Origin: Paenibacillus agaridevorans
Lineage (GTDB): Bacteria; Bacillota; Bacilli; Paenibacillales; Paenibacillaceae
Assembly: GCF_003112455.1 (NCBI RefSeq)
Contig: NZ_BDQX01000192.1
Span: 22,006-62,742, forward strand
DNA length: 40,737 nucleotides
Direction: 5' to 3'
Part shown: one piece after another, positions 15,825 through 25,026 of the stretch
Numbering within the stretch: the stretch's first letter is position 1
How the letters are laid out: every line of letters starts with the position of its first letter
Notes under the pieces: generated by a model
Told to the model about the DNA's origin: nothing
What the model saw: only the letters and a program-made list of their open reading frames with translations
Database searches by the model: none
Program-made: the position numbers and the translations under genes

Positions 15825-16094
15825 TTATTGGTTCTCGAGCTCTTCCTTGCTGACCAATGCGACTAAAGCGTTTACAGCCTGCTCCGCATCCGATCCTTCC
15901 GCACTTATTGAAATTTCAGTACCAGAGCTGATCGCAAGGCTCATAATGCCCATAATGGATTTAGCGTTTACTTTCTTATCGTCCTTCTCTACGAATACCT
16001 CGGAGGAGAATTTGTTCGCTTCTTGAACGAATAGCGCTGCAGGCCTAGCATGAAGCCCAGTCTTCAACCGAACGACAACCGGAAGCCTTGTCAT
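15825..16094 (-). CDS. crh: HPr-family phosphocarrier at the crh position
   Basis: An 89-residue HPr-fold protein. Ser46 (KSIMG) is the HprK target; the Ser-P form is the CcpA corepressor. B. subtilis Crh has Gln at position 15 and cannot take phosphate from PEP, but here the motif is GLHARPAA with His15, the PTS phosphorylation site, and Arg17. So by sequence it could work as a PTS HPr, though its place after whiA is that of crh. The ATG at 16094 has GGGGG upstream; longer in-frame starts would add a tail absent from the family. An extended -10 promoter may drive it separately. Confidence 0.88.
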   Translation of the reverse strand: MTRLPVVVRLKTGLHARPAALFVQEANKFSSEVFVEKDDKKVNAKSIMGIMSLAISSGTEISISAEGSDAEQAVNALVALVSKEELENQ

Positions 16095-16262
16095 GGAAAC
16101 ATACCCCCTATATTTTACTGAATCATCTAGCGGAAACGCTTGTCGAAGCCCTTTATGCGGGGGACGTCGTTCCGCGTTGAATTCTGAGGCTAACATAAGC
16201 GCCGTGCGCTTAGTGACAGCTTAGAATTGAACATATACCGTCAGAAAAGCCAATTACAACTT

Positions 16263-16271
16263 ATTATATCA
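16263..16271 (-). promoter_or_regulatory. Extended -10 promoter before the HPr-like gene
   Basis: TG-A-TATAAT on the minus strand just after the whiA stop (TATAAT at 16268-16263). The -35 is poor, as allowed for a TGn extended -10. It would give crh transcription independent of the operon. Confidence 0.45.
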
Positions 16272-16288
16272 TTTTACAGGCTGTAGCA

Positions 16289-17230
16289 CTAGGCAAAAGT
16301 TGAACCGGACCGTATTTTTTCGGCCATTTCGTCAATTTTGCGAAGTCGGTGATTGACGCCGGACTTGCTGACTTGCCCTTTCAGCATCTCGCCTACTTCC
16401 GTGAGGTTAAGGTCGGGATGCTGCATCCGAATGACCGCGACCTCGCGCAGCTTGTCAGGCAGGCTGTCGAGTCCGATCTCCTTCTCCAGCAGCTTTATGT
16501 TATCGATCTGCCGAACGGCAGCGCCGATCGTTTTATTCAAATTGGCGGTTTCGCAATTGACGATCCGATTGACGGAATTTCGCATGTCGCGCATAATCCG
16601 AACGTCCTCGAACTTGAACAACGCTTGGTGTGCGCCGATGATGTTCAAAAGTTCGATGATCTTCTCGCCTTCCTTGATATAAAAAATAAAACCTTTCTTT
16701 CGCTCGATGCATCTCGCGTTCAAATCGAATTTGTTCGCCAGATCGACGAGAGCGCCGCAATGCTCTTCGTACATCGAAGCAATCTCCAGATGGTAGGACG
16801 AACCCTCCGGATTGTTAACAGAGCCTCCGGCAAGGAAAGCGCCGCGCAAGTAGGAGCGTTTGCAGCAAGGCTTGCGCACGATCTCTTTGTCGATGCCATC
16901 ATTGAACATAAAGCCTTCGGAGACGATTCGAAGTTCGGCCAGCGTCTCCTGCACCTTGGCGGGAAGACGTACGATATAGACGTTATTTTTCTTAAGCCTC
17001 ATCTTCTTGCGTACGAGCAGCTCTACATGCAGGTCGAAGTGCTTCTTGATCAGTGAATATATTCGGCGCGCGATCGCGGCATTCTCCGTCGAGATGTCAA
17101 GAACGACCTTGCGGCTGGATAAGCTGACCGAACCGTTCATCCGTATAAGGGCCGATAATTCGGCGCGCTCACAGCAGCTGTCCGCTTCTACCATCGTCAG
17201 CTCTTTTTTTGTTTGGGCCGCAAAAGACAT
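16289..17230 (-). CDS. whiA: WhiA, DNA-binding cell-division and chromosome-segregation protein
   Basis: A 313-residue protein. The N-terminal part resembles a degenerate LAGLIDADG homing endonuclease fold ([17 protein letters not shown] at about 121-137), and the C-terminus is the WhiA helix-turn-helix ([20 protein letters not shown]). In Bacillus WhiA affects FtsZ ring formation and chromosome segregation. AGAGGTGAGG lies before the ATG, 6 bp after the glmR stop, so the two are co-translated closely. Confidence 0.96.
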   Translation of the reverse strand: MSFAAQTKKELTMVEADSCCERAELSALIRMNGSVSLSSRKVVLDISTENAAIARRIYSLIKKHFDLHVELLVRKKMRLKKNNVYIVRLPAKVQETLAELRIVSEGFMFNDGIDKEIVRKPCCKRSYLRGAFLAGGSVNNPEGSSYHLEIASMYEEHCGALVDLANKFDLNARCIERKKGFIFYIKEGEKIIELLNIIGAHQALFKFEDVRIMRDMRNSVNRIVNCETANLNKTIGAAVRQIDNIKLLEKEIGLDSLPDKLREVAVIRMQHPDLNLTEVGEMLKGQVSKSGVNHRLRKIDEMAEKIRSGSTFA

Positions 17231-17236
17231 TCTGCC

Positions 17237-18223
17237 TCACCTCTTTCGTAACATCCAATTCTCCACCAGCTTGTAGATATGATGGCTTAACCGCTCCGCG
17301 TCGTGACGCAGGAACGTACGGAACAACACAAGCTTGTCGGCGATAACCTTGTACCCTCTGCGGGTGACCTCGTCAATGTCCAACTGGACAGCCTTGGCCC
17401 CAAGCTCGGCGTACTTGCTCTCCACCTGCGGCGGAATCTCGCCGTCGTTTACGATGACATAATCGAATAAATGATGGCCGATATGGGCGTGAATGGCGTC
17501 CAGATGATTGCTGACCGTATAATTATCCGTCTCGCCCGGCTGCGTCATCACGTTGCAGACGAACAGCTTGACTGCCTCCGACTCCACGATTGCCTGAGCC
17601 AGCTTGGGAACGATCAAGTTCGGCATGATGCTCGTGTACAGACTGCCAGGGCCGATCAGAATGGCGTCGGCCTGTTCGATGGCTTCCACAGCTTCCGCGA
17701 GCGGCACGACATCGGCAGGCTCCAGGAACACGCGCTTTATCGCCTTCCCCGCTTTGGGGATTTGCGATTCCCCCGTCACGATAGTTCCGTCTTCAAGCTC
17801 CGCCTTAAGCACGATTGCACGATTTGCCGCCGGCAGCACACGCCCGCGTACGGCCAGCACTTGGCTAAGCTGACGAATGCCCGTCACGAAGTCTCCGGAT
17901 AGATCCGTCATGGCGGCCAGCATCAGGTTGCCGAGGCTGTGTCCCGCAAGTCCGTTGCCATTTTTGAAGCGATACTTCAGCATGTCGGCAAGCAGCGGCT
18001 CCACGTCGGCGAGCGCCATCAGTACGTTGCGGATGTCGCCCGGCGGCGGAATCTGCAGCTCATTTCTTAATATGCCGGAGCTGCCGCCATCATCGGCGAC
18101 CGTAACGATCGCCGTTATGTCGAGCGGCTTCTCCTTCAATCCTCGCAGCATGACGGAGAGACCCGTGCCGCCGCCGATGACGACGATCTTGGGACGACGA
18201 ACAATCTTTTGGATCGTCTGCAT
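17237..18223 (-). CDS. glmR: GlmR (YvcK), UDP-GlcNAc-binding regulator of carbon flow to the cell wall
   Basis: A 328-residue CofD/YvcK-fold protein with an N-terminal GGGTGLS nucleotide-sugar loop, DDGGSSG and PPPGDIRN motifs. In Bacillus it binds UDP-GlcNAc and stimulates GlmS, steering carbon into peptidoglycan, and is needed on gluconeogenic carbon. The ATG at 18223 follows a GGGGGG run; a TTG at 18241 that would overlap the rapZ stop is less likely. It lies between rapZ and whiA, as in most Firmicutes. Confidence 0.95.
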   Translation of the reverse strand: MQTIQKIVRRPKIVVIGGGTGLSVMLRGLKEKPLDITAIVTVADDGGSSGILRNELQIPPPGDIRNVLMALADVEPLLADMLKYRFKNGNGLAGHSLGNLMLAAMTDLSGDFVTGIRQLSQVLAVRGRVLPAANRAIVLKAELEDGTIVTGESQIPKAGKAIKRVFLEPADVVPLAEAVEAIEQADAILIGPGSLYTSIMPNLIVPKLAQAIVESEAVKLFVCNVMTQPGETDNYTVSNHLDAIHAHIGHHLFDYVIVNDGEIPPQVESKYAELGAKAVQLDIDEVTRRGYKVIADKLVLFRTFLRHDAERLSHHIYKLVENWMLRKR

Positions 18224-18237
18224 GTTCTCCCCCCGAA

Positions 18238-19125
18238 TCAATGCTTATCACGCTCCGAATCCCGATGGCTTACGCGTACCCGCTCCGTGTCGCTGCTGCC
18301 GAGCACCTTGCCCAAATACTCCGCAATGGCTACGGATCGATGTTTGCCGCCTGTGCAGCCGATGCCTATCACAACCTGGCTCTTGCCTTCCTTGCGGTAT
18401 AACGGGATGAGGAACTGCAGCATATCGATCAGCTTCGCGAGGAACTGATGCGTCTCCGGCCACTTCATCACGTACTCGTAGACATCGGGATTCTGGCCCG
18501 TGTTGGGACGCAGATGCTCGACGTAATGCGGATTGGGCAAAAATCGAACGTCATAGATCAAGTCGGCATCGATCGGAATGCCGTACTTGAAACCGAACGA
18601 GGTTACATTAACGGAGAGGTTGCTTTGCTCCACATTCGTGAAATGGGTAATGATACGTTCCTTGAGCTGCAAAGGTTTCAGGCTGGTCGTATCGATAACC
18701 TGGGAAGCCGAGCCTTTGAGATCCTCCAGCAAGCGGCGCTCGTTATGGATGCCTTCCAGCGGAAGCCCCTGAGGCGCCAGCGGATGCCGGCGCCTGCTCT
18801 CCTTGTAGCGCTGGACGAGCACTTCGTCCGTAGCGTCCAGGAACAGGATTTCGCAGCTTATTGTATGATGATCTTTGATATACGCCAATGATTCCGACAG
18901 CGCCGTGAAAAATTCGCGTCCCCGCAGGTCGATAACGAGGGCAACTTTGCCGATCTTGCCGTTTGACTGCTCGATGAGCTCCGCGAACTTGGGAATGAGC
19001 ACCGGCGGAAGGTTGTCGACACAGAAGAATCCAAGATCCTCCAGGCTTTGCACCGCAATGGTCTTGCCCGCGCCCGACATGCCGGTAATGATCACTAGCT
19101 TAGCAAGCGTTGCCGTCGTTTCCAT
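18238..19125 (-). CDS. rapZ: RapZ family nucleotide-binding protein (YvcJ)
   Basis: A 295-residue P-loop protein: Walker A GMSGAGKT at 15-22, and the C-terminal domain with [12 protein letters not shown] that in E. coli RapZ binds glucosamine-6-phosphate and small RNA. In Bacillus YvcJ hydrolyses nucleotides and influences competence; it has no known GlmZ RNA to handle. It starts 11 bp after glk and is followed 14 bp later by glmR. Confidence 0.95.
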   Translation of the reverse strand: METTATLAKLVIITGMSGAGKTIAVQSLEDLGFFCVDNLPPVLIPKFAELIEQSNGKIGKVALVIDLRGREFFTALSESLAYIKDHHTISCEILFLDATDEVLVQRYKESRRRHPLAPQGLPLEGIHNERRLLEDLKGSASQVIDTTSLKPLQLKERIITHFTNVEQSNLSVNVTSFGFKYGIPIDADLIYDVRFLPNPHYVEHLRPNTGQNPDVYEYVMKWPETHQFLAKLIDMLQFLIPLYRKEGKSQVVIGIGCTGGKHRSVAIAEYLGKVLGSSDTERVRVSHRDSERDKH

Positions 19126-19136
19126 GCGTACACCTA

Positions 19137-20087
19137 CTATCCTCTAAGAATGAGTCCTGCAGCGCCTACGACGCCCGCATCGTTGCCCAGCGTAGCCGGT
19201 ACGATCTTGACGCCTTCCTTGGCTTGGTCCTGTGTATATTTCTCGAACACTTCGCGAATCTGGTTAAATAAGAAGTCGCCGGCCTTCGATACGCCGCCGC
19301 CAATAATAAAATATTGCGGGTTCAAAACGATGGAGAGCATCGCCATCGATTTGCCGAGATAATAAGCGGCGCGGCTCACGATGCGCGCAGCCACCTCGTC
19401 GCCGGCTTTCGCCGCGTCGACAACGTCCTTCGCCATAATGTTCTCCACCTGCGCAAGGGTCGTCCGGTCGCCGCGAGCCACGGCGTCCTTCGCCATACGA
19501 ATGATGCCTGTCGCGGACGATACGGTCTCCAGACAGCCCATCTTGCCGCAGCCGCACTGGATTGCTTCCAAATCCGGAACGATCGCGATATGGCCGAGCT
19601 CGCCCGCCATGCTGTTGAAGCCCTCTACGATCTTGCCGTCTATAATAATGCCGCCGCCGACACCAGTGCCGAGCGTATAACATACGCAATGCGCTACGCC
19701 TCTGCCTGCGCCTGCCCATGCTTCGCCCAGCGCCGCAACGTTCGCGTCGTTGTTCACTTTAATGGTTTTGCCAAGTTCCCGCTCAAGGAAACCCTTTAAA
19801 TCCGTATTCTCGATGTACAGGTTTGCCGAATATTTCACGTAGCCCTTCGAGATGTCCAAGAAACCCGCGATACCGACGCCTACGCCGTCCACTTGCTCCC
19901 AGCCGTAATTAGACTGTTCTACAATGTTGCGCGCGTACCTCGCGATATTATGAAGAATAGCGTCCGTACCTTTATCCGTTTCCGTCGCCCCTTCATAGGT
20001 ATGAAGGAGTTGCCCTTCTGCGTCGCACAGGCCTACCTTAATGGTTGTGCCGCCGACATCGACGCCCACGTAAATCTTCTCAGACAT
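19137..20087 (-). CDS. glk: ROK-family glucokinase
   Basis: A 316-residue cytosolic kinase that phosphorylates glucose with ATP. Visible are the phosphate loop DVGGTTIK near residue 10, catalytic Asp114 in NNDAN, sugar-binding residues around ELGH (His166), and the ROK zinc cluster CGCGKMGC (Cys178, 180, 185). The ATG at 20087 has GAGGTGG at 8 nt; the longer frame to 20159 would run over the promoter. It leads the rapZ-glmR-whiA operon, which is not the B. subtilis order, so sugar entry and amino-sugar control share a promoter here. Confidence 0.95.
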   Translation of the reverse strand: MSEKIYVGVDVGGTTIKVGLCDAEGQLLHTYEGATETDKGTDAILHNIARYARNIVEQSNYGWEQVDGVGVGIAGFLDISKGYVKYSANLYIENTDLKGFLERELGKTIKVNNDANVAALGEAWAGAGRGVAHCVCYTLGTGVGGGIIIDGKIVEGFNSMAGELGHIAIVPDLEAIQCGCGKMGCLETVSSATGIIRMAKDAVARGDRTTLAQVENIMAKDVVDAAKAGDEVAARIVSRAAYYLGKSMAMLSIVLNPQYFIIGGGVSKAGDFLFNQIREVFEKYTQDQAKEGVKIVPATLGNDAGVVGAAGLILRG

Positions 20088-20130
20088 GACAATAGCCACC
20101 TCGTTTACATAATTAACATTCTCTGTTCCA

Positions 20131-20159
20131 ACTATAAGCGTTGTTTCCGCGTCGGTCAA
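20131..20159 (-). promoter_or_regulatory. Sigma-A promoter of the glk-rapZ-glmR-whiA operon
   Basis: On the minus strand TTGACC (20159-20154), exactly 17 bp, then TATAGT (20136-20131), about 45 bp before the glk start. Confidence 0.75.
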
Positions 20160-20367
20160 GGTGAAACGGCTTTCCTCATCCTATGGCGTGCAACGCGTTT
20201 CATTCGCGAAAATGAAGAGGACCGCCGCCTGATAATTGCCGACTTCTCAGGTGCAGTCCATCTATGCGGTCGCGGCGAGGACAGCCCAAGCTGCCTGTTG
20301 TGCCCAGACGAGCGTCGCGCAGGTCACGCTTTAACGTTCCTCGTCGTTCCCGCCGCCGCATGGTCGA

Positions 20368-21315
20368 TTACAGCGACTGGCTCCAGTCATGCGTAATGGA
20401 TCCTTCCAGGAACCGTTCGCAGTCGAGCGCGGCCATACAGCCGCTGCCCGCTGCCGTGATGGCTTGACGATACTTGCTGTCCTGCACGTCGCCGCAGGCG
20501 AATACGCCCGGAACATTCGTCTCCGAGGAGCCTGGCTTGACCTGAATGTAACCATATTCGTCCGTGTCAATCTGCCCGCCGAGGAACTTCGTGTTCGGCG
20601 TATGGCCGATCGCGATGAAGATGCCGTTCGTTTCGATAACCTCTTCTTCCCCAGTTGCATTGTCGCGCACCTTGAGGCCCGTTACTCCCATGCCGTTAGC
20701 CACGACTTCCACTGGCGTGCGGTTAAGGCTCCAACTGATCTTCTCGTTCTCGCGGGCGCGCTCCTGCATGATCTTGGAAGCGCGCAGCTCGTCGCGGCGG
20801 TTGACCAGCTCAACGTTCGTGGCGAAACGCGTCAGGAAGTTTGCTTCCTCCATGGCGGAGTCGCCGCCGCCGACCACGATAATCTTTTTGCCCCGGAAGA
20901 AGAAGCCGTCGCATGTCGCGCAAGTACTAACGCCTTTGCCCACGTTGTCCTTCTCGCCCGGAATGCCGAGATACTTAGCCGACGCCCCCGTGGAAATAAT
21001 GACGCTCTCTCCGACGATCTCGCCCTGGCCTTCCACTTGCAACTTGAACGGACGCTGCGACAGGTCGATGGAGTTGACCCATCCCGTCAGGAATTTCGCG
21101 CCGAAGCGCTCCGCTTGCTTACGCATATTGTCCATGAGCTCAGGGCCCATAATACCTTCGGGGAAGCCCGGGAAGTTCTCGACCTCCGTCGTCGTCGTCA
21201 ACTGTCCGCCCGGCTCCGGTCCCTCGATAATGAGCGGGTTCATGTTGGCGCGCGCCAGGTAGATGGCAGCCGTCAGTCCGGCTGGTCCCGTGCCGATAAT
21301 AATGGATTTGTACAT
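20368..21315 (-). CDS. trxB: Thioredoxin reductase
   Basis: A 315-residue NADPH-dependent flavoenzyme that reduces thioredoxin. FAD-binding GTGPAG (8-13), the redox pair Cys132-Ala-Thr-Cys135, NADPH loop VVGGGDSAMEEA (about 147-158) and the C-terminal GVFACGDVQD FAD motif are all in place. GAGGTGAG precedes the ATG, 22 bp after the TPR gene. The 280 bp beyond its stop contain only the glk promoter and no clear terminator. Confidence 0.97.
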   Translation of the reverse strand: MYKSIIIGTGPAGLTAAIYLARANMNPLIIEGPEPGGQLTTTTEVENFPGFPEGIMGPELMDNMRKQAERFGAKFLTGWVNSIDLSQRPFKLQVEGQGEIVGESVIISTGASAKYLGIPGEKDNVGKGVSTCATCDGFFFRGKKIIVVGGGDSAMEEANFLTRFATNVELVNRRDELRASKIMQERARENEKISWSLNRTPVEVVANGMGVTGLKVRDNATGEEEVIETNGIFIAIGHTPNTKFLGGQIDTDEYGYIQVKPGSSETNVPGVFACGDVQDSKYRQAITAAGSGCMAALDCERFLEGSITHDWSQSL

Positions 21316-21337
21316 TGATTCTCACCTCATGCCAAAT

Positions 21338-23092
21338 TTAGTCTTCGTTGGGTTCGTGCGAGGAGAAAAACGAGCTGATGCTCTTCATTTTCTCCTTGAT
21401 GCCGCATGCGCTGTCGATCAGCTTTACGTGTTTGCTTACCGTCGCGATCGATGTTCCATAACGAACGGACACCTCGTGGTAAGAGATCGCACGACGATGC
21501 ATCTTGGCCGTTAAGTATTCGAGAGCCGCCGCCCAGCCTTCCGATTTCGTCAGCTTGGGAACGTCGGGATAGACGCGCGACAAAAACTCCACCCATAATG
21601 TCATCATATCATGCTGCTGGACGAGATCATAATGCTTGCTCATCCGGCTCAGCGCGGTTTGGGCCACTTCCTCCCACTTGTCATGCCATTCCGGCAGCCT
21701 CGACGGCACGCGGTTCGGTTCGATGGTCGTCTCCTTGCCTTCCAGCACGACTTTTAGCGGCTCCTGCACGCCGATCGTGCGCAAGACGAAAATCGCGATC
21801 TTTTTTAAATAATCGTCTTCGTCCGACTCCAGCAGGAATGCGCGCAATACGTCCTTCACTTCGTTATCTGCAATCATGCCGAACGCCTGAATGACCTGCA
21901 GCTTCGTATGCTGGTCCCCATGCCGCAGCGCCCAGAAGAATGAGGAACGGACAAGCGGATCGCTCTTTAGATGATCGGGAATGCCGTCCGTCGACTTCTC
22001 CCATAGCTTGAACTGCTCCTCGAAGGGCAGATGGTAATGATAGCTGATAGGCGCTGCGGCGCGTCCCTGACGGAGCTGTTCGAGCTGCTGCATGTAATAA
22101 TGAGGAACATCGGAGCTCGGGTCGAGCTTCATCGTCGTCTTCCACAGCCGCTCGGCGTCGTTAAGTCTGCCTATGTTGCATGCCGCTACCGCGGCGTAAT
22201 GGAACAGGCACGGATCTTGCTGTACCTCAGAGTCCTTGGCGAGACGGATGAAATGCCTGTAGGCAATCTCATGTTCGCCCAATATGCCCATCGTCGTCGC
22301 GAGCTTGAACACATGCTCCTGATGAAACGGCACTGTCTTGGTCAGCAAATCCACCAGCTCCGCGAGATTGTCCTTGTCTCCTTCGTGCTGATAAAAAATC
22401 GCTAGATTGCAAAGCGCGTGCAAATTGCCAGAATCCTGGGCTAGCACACTCCGAATGGCTTCCTTCGCTTTGTCGAACAATCCCATATAATAATAAGCCA
22501 GCGCAAGATTATTGCGAGCCGCAAGAAATTCGGGCTGCCCCTCTACGATATCCTCCAGAATGCGTACGGCCTCGGTAAACTTGCCTTCCTCCAGCAGCGC
22601 GCGTGCCTGGTCGTGCTCTACCATGCCTTCGCGAGCCTTAATGCTCTTAAGCTCCATCGGCCGCTCCAGCTCGAATTGAAGCAGATCCATCATCTCTTCG
22701 GCTTCATCCAGGTATTGTCCCTCGGGATCCTCTTGCAGGTATTTAACGAGCGATTGCTCGGCGGCCTCATACAACTCCATGTTGGCGAAGTTATTGGCCA
22801 TATAGAAGTGGCATTCCGTCATCATAGGGTCGAGATCGTCCATAATTCGGCCCAAAATCTCGTTGGACTCCTTATAGTTGCCCATCTCCGACAGAATACC
22901 CGCCATATTGCAATGATTCACGGGATTGTCCGGTTCGTATTCTACGGCTCTCCGGAAATATTTGAGTGCCTTGTCATAATGGAATCGGTCCAGCGAGCGT
23001 ACCGCGCGCTCGAAGAAGAATGTAGCGTCCCACTGTATAGAGATAATGTTCGTATTCGCGCCTTCGCCGACCGCCATTCTTTTTTTGTTCAT
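21338..23092 (-). CDS. Tetratricopeptide-repeat protein with C-terminal helix-turn-helix (YvcD-like)
   Basis: A 584-residue soluble protein with several TPR units (for example FHYDKALKYFRRAVEYEPDN and AARNNLALAYYYMGLFDKA). Near residues 536-559 it has a helix-turn-helix-like stretch, ISYHEVSVRYGTSIATVSKH, so it could bind DNA; I do not know its role. The ATG at 23092 has an excellent AAGGAGGTG at 8 nt; the frame is open to 23215 but that part covers the promoter. It holds the place of yvcD before trxB in B. subtilis. Confidence 0.85.
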   Translation of the reverse strand: MNKKRMAVGEGANTNIISIQWDATFFFERAVRSLDRFHYDKALKYFRRAVEYEPDNPVNHCNMAGILSEMGNYKESNEILGRIMDDLDPMMTECHFYMANNFANMELYEAAEQSLVKYLQEDPEGQYLDEAEEMMDLLQFELERPMELKSIKAREGMVEHDQARALLEEGKFTEAVRILEDIVEGQPEFLAARNNLALAYYYMGLFDKAKEAIRSVLAQDSGNLHALCNLAIFYQHEGDKDNLAELVDLLTKTVPFHQEHVFKLATTMGILGEHEIAYRHFIRLAKDSEVQQDPCLFHYAAVAACNIGRLNDAERLWKTTMKLDPSSDVPHYYMQQLEQLRQGRAAAPISYHYHLPFEEQFKLWEKSTDGIPDHLKSDPLVRSSFFWALRHGDQHTKLQVIQAFGMIADNEVKDVLRAFLLESDEDDYLKKIAIFVLRTIGVQEPLKVVLEGKETTIEPNRVPSRLPEWHDKWEEVAQTALSRMSKHYDLVQQHDMMTLWVEFLSRVYPDVPKLTKSEGWAAALEYLTAKMHRRAISYHEVSVRYGTSIATVSKHVKLIDSACGIKEKMKSISSFFSSHEPNED

Positions 23093-23129
23093 TTGCAAGG
23101 CACCTCCTTTTCTATCCTTCGTCAGCACG

Positions 23130-23138
23130 ATTATACCA
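23130..23138 (-). promoter_or_regulatory. Extended -10 promoter of the TPR-trxB unit
   Basis: TG-G-TATAAT on the minus strand (TATAAT at 23135-23130), with TTGGGA 15 bp upstream at 23156-23151. The spacer is short but the TGn motif can compensate. Confidence 0.5.
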
Positions 23139-23173
23139 TAGCCGGGCATGTCCCAACATGCTAGAATATGTGG

Positions 23174-23211
23174 GAAAATCGCGGACAGCCTCCTGGCCGC
23201 CCGCGATTTTC
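23174..23211 (-). terminator. Terminator-like hairpin after prs
   Basis: An 11-bp stem GAAAATCGCGG (23174-23184) with CCGCGATTTTC (23201-23211). The T run is the end of the stem itself and is followed by CCC, so termination may be partial. Confidence 0.5.
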
Positions 23212-23229
23212 GCAATTGGAATATTCCGA

Positions 23230-24180
23230 TTATACGCCTTTGTTCTTGAACAGCGTGCTGATAGAGCCGCCGTCCAGGATGATCCGAGTCGCTTCCGCGA
23301 GCAACGGCGCAACGGACAAAATTTTAAATCGTTCCGGCGTCTCCTCGGGCAGCATGATAGAATCGGTCACGATCACTTCTTTTATAGATGGATGGTCTAA
23401 ACGCTCGATGGCCGAGCCGGAGAACAGCGGATGCGTGGCGCAGACATATACATCCGCGGCCCCGCGTTCCTTAAGGCTTTCGACTACGTTCACGATCGTA
23501 CCGCCCGTATCAATCAAGTCCTCGATAATGATCGGCGTCTGCCCTTCGACGTCGCCGATGACGTGCGTAATGGAGGACTCGTTGTGCGCGGAGCGCTTCT
23601 TGATCATGATGGCGAACGAGGTGTCCAGGTAGTTGGCGAGCTTCTCCGCCGTAGACGCGCGGCCCGCATCCGGAGATACGACAACCGGGTTCTTAATGTT
23701 CTTGGACTTCAGGTAATCGCTGATCAGGTCCAGCGCCGTCATATGGTCCACAGGAATGTTGAAGAAGCCCTGGATCGCCGGAGCATGAAGATCGATCGTT
23801 ATGACGCGAGTCGCTCCGACCGTCGTCAGTACATCCGCCAGCATCTTCGCCGAGATCGGCTCTCGTGGCGCAGCCTTCCGTTCCTGACGAGCATATCCGT
23901 AGTACGGCATAATGATGTTGACCGTCCTTGCGGAAGCACGCTTCGCCGCGTCGATCATAACCAACAATTCGACAAAGTGCTCATTGATGGGATGCGAGAA
24001 CGACTGAACGAGAAAGACGTCGCAGTTCCGAATCGTCTCTTCGTAGTGAACGTAGATCTCACCGCTCTTGAAACGGGACAGTTTGATGGAACCTAGGTTC
24101 AAACCAAGCTCTTCGCTAATTTTCTGAGCCAATACCGGGTTTGACGAACCTGAAAAAATACGCACCTTGTCGCTTAACAT
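23230..24180 (-). CDS. prs: Ribose-phosphate pyrophosphokinase
   Basis: A 316-residue class I PRPP synthase: it makes phosphoribosyl pyrophosphate from ribose-5-phosphate and ATP. Visible are the flexible loop GYARQERKAAPREP, His132 in DLHAPAIQGFF, the ribose loop SPDAGRASTAEK and the PRPP loop DLIDTGGTIV (221-230). PRPP is the substrate of HisG, which may explain its place after the his genes. The common prs of Bacillus lies with gcaD, so this may be a second copy. The ATG at 24180 has GGAGGG close upstream. Confidence 0.95.
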   Translation of the reverse strand: MLSDKVRIFSGSSNPVLAQKISEELGLNLGSIKLSRFKSGEIYVHYEETIRNCDVFLVQSFSHPINEHFVELLVMIDAAKRASARTVNIIMPYYGYARQERKAAPREPISAKMLADVLTTVGATRVITIDLHAPAIQGFFNIPVDHMTALDLISDYLKSKNIKNPVVVSPDAGRASTAEKLANYLDTSFAIMIKKRSAHNESSITHVIGDVEGQTPIIIEDLIDTGGTIVNVVESLKERGAADVYVCATHPLFSGSAIERLDHPSIKEVIVTDSIMLPEETPERFKILSVAPLLAEATRIILDGGSISTLFKNKGV

Positions 24181-24240
24181 GATACCCTCCTGAGCGTTTC
24201 GACCAAATAATTTATTACTCCAATCAAGCTTACCTGTCCT

Positions 24241-24268
24241 ATTATACATTGATTTATGAAGATTTCAA
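24241..24268 (-). promoter_or_regulatory. Sigma-A promoter of prs
   Basis: On the minus strand TTGAAA (24268-24263), 16 bp, TATAAT (24246-24241), about 60 bp before the prs start, in the gap after hisIE. Confidence 0.7.
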
Positions 24269-24327
24269 AAATGTAAAAGCACTATTTTTCGACAAAGTCA
24301 TGAATTTGGGCGATTTGACTGCCCTTT

Positions 24328-25026
24328 TTATCGCATTTTGTTCGTCGTCGGTTTGCCGTGACGGTTGTTCAGCTCGCTCATAATGTCGTCGAGAGGCAGC
24401 CCTCGTTCGCGCAGCAGCACCATTAAGTGGAAAAGCAGATCGCCGGCTTCGCTGCGAAGTTCGTCGTTGTCCTGGTTCTTCGCTGCGATAATAACTTCAG
24501 CGGATTCTTCTCCGACCTTCTTGAGAATTTTATCCACGCCTTTATCGAACAGGTAGGTCGTATATGCGCCTGCCGGACGCTCCGCATATCGCTGAGCGAT
24601 GATGGTCTCCAGCTTGCCGAGAATGCCGAAACGGTCGGAGGACTCTTCTTCGTCAACGGCGGAATCGGCTTGCTGCGCGCCTGACTCAAGCTCGATGCCG
24701 TTATAGAAGCAGCTATACCGTCCCGTGTGGCATGCAGGACCCTGCTGAGCTACGCGAACTAATAGCGTATCTCCGTCGCAGTCGTAGCTCATCGACTCGA
24801 TGCGCTGCGTATGGCCGCTTGTCGCGCCTTTATTCCACAGCTCGTTGCGGGAGCGGCTCCAGAACCAGGTCGTCCCGGTCGAGACGGAAAGCCCCAAGGA
24901 CTCCTCATTCATGTAAGCGAGCATGAGCACTTCCTTGCTTTGCGCATCCTGGACGATCGCGGGAACGAGGCCGTCCTCGCTCCACTTGATGGCAGCCTTC
25001 AATTCATTCATGTTGCTTGTCGTCAC
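24328..25026 (-). CDS. hisIE: Bifunctional phosphoribosyl-AMP cyclohydrolase / phosphoribosyl-ATP pyrophosphatase
   Basis: A 232-residue fusion catalysing steps 2 and 3 of histidine synthesis. The HisI half (1-115) shows the metal sites DCDGD (82-86), Cys99-His100 and Cys106; the HisE half (about 135-232) has [13 protein letters not shown] and [13 protein letters not shown]. It starts with GTG at 25026, overlapping the hisF stop as GTGA; an ATG at 25011 is possible. It is the last gene of the his operon. Confidence 0.96.
   Translation of the reverse strand: MTTSNMNELKAAIKWSEDGLVPAIVQDAQSKEVLMLAYMNEESLGLSVSTGTTWFWSRSRNELWNKGATSGHTQRIESMSYDCDGDTLLVRVAQQGPACHTGRYSCFYNGIELESGAQQADSAVDEEESSDRFGILGKLETIIAQRYAERPAGAYTTYLFDKGVDKILKKVGEESAEVIIAAKNQDNDELRSEAGDLLFHLMVLLRERGLPLDDIMSELNNRHGKPTTNKMR

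Noticed and set aside
20160..20367. Hidden gene between trxB and glk
   Set aside because: Plus-strand frames here run through glk and trxB antisense; no ribosome site or family resemblance was seen. Only the glk promoter is supported.
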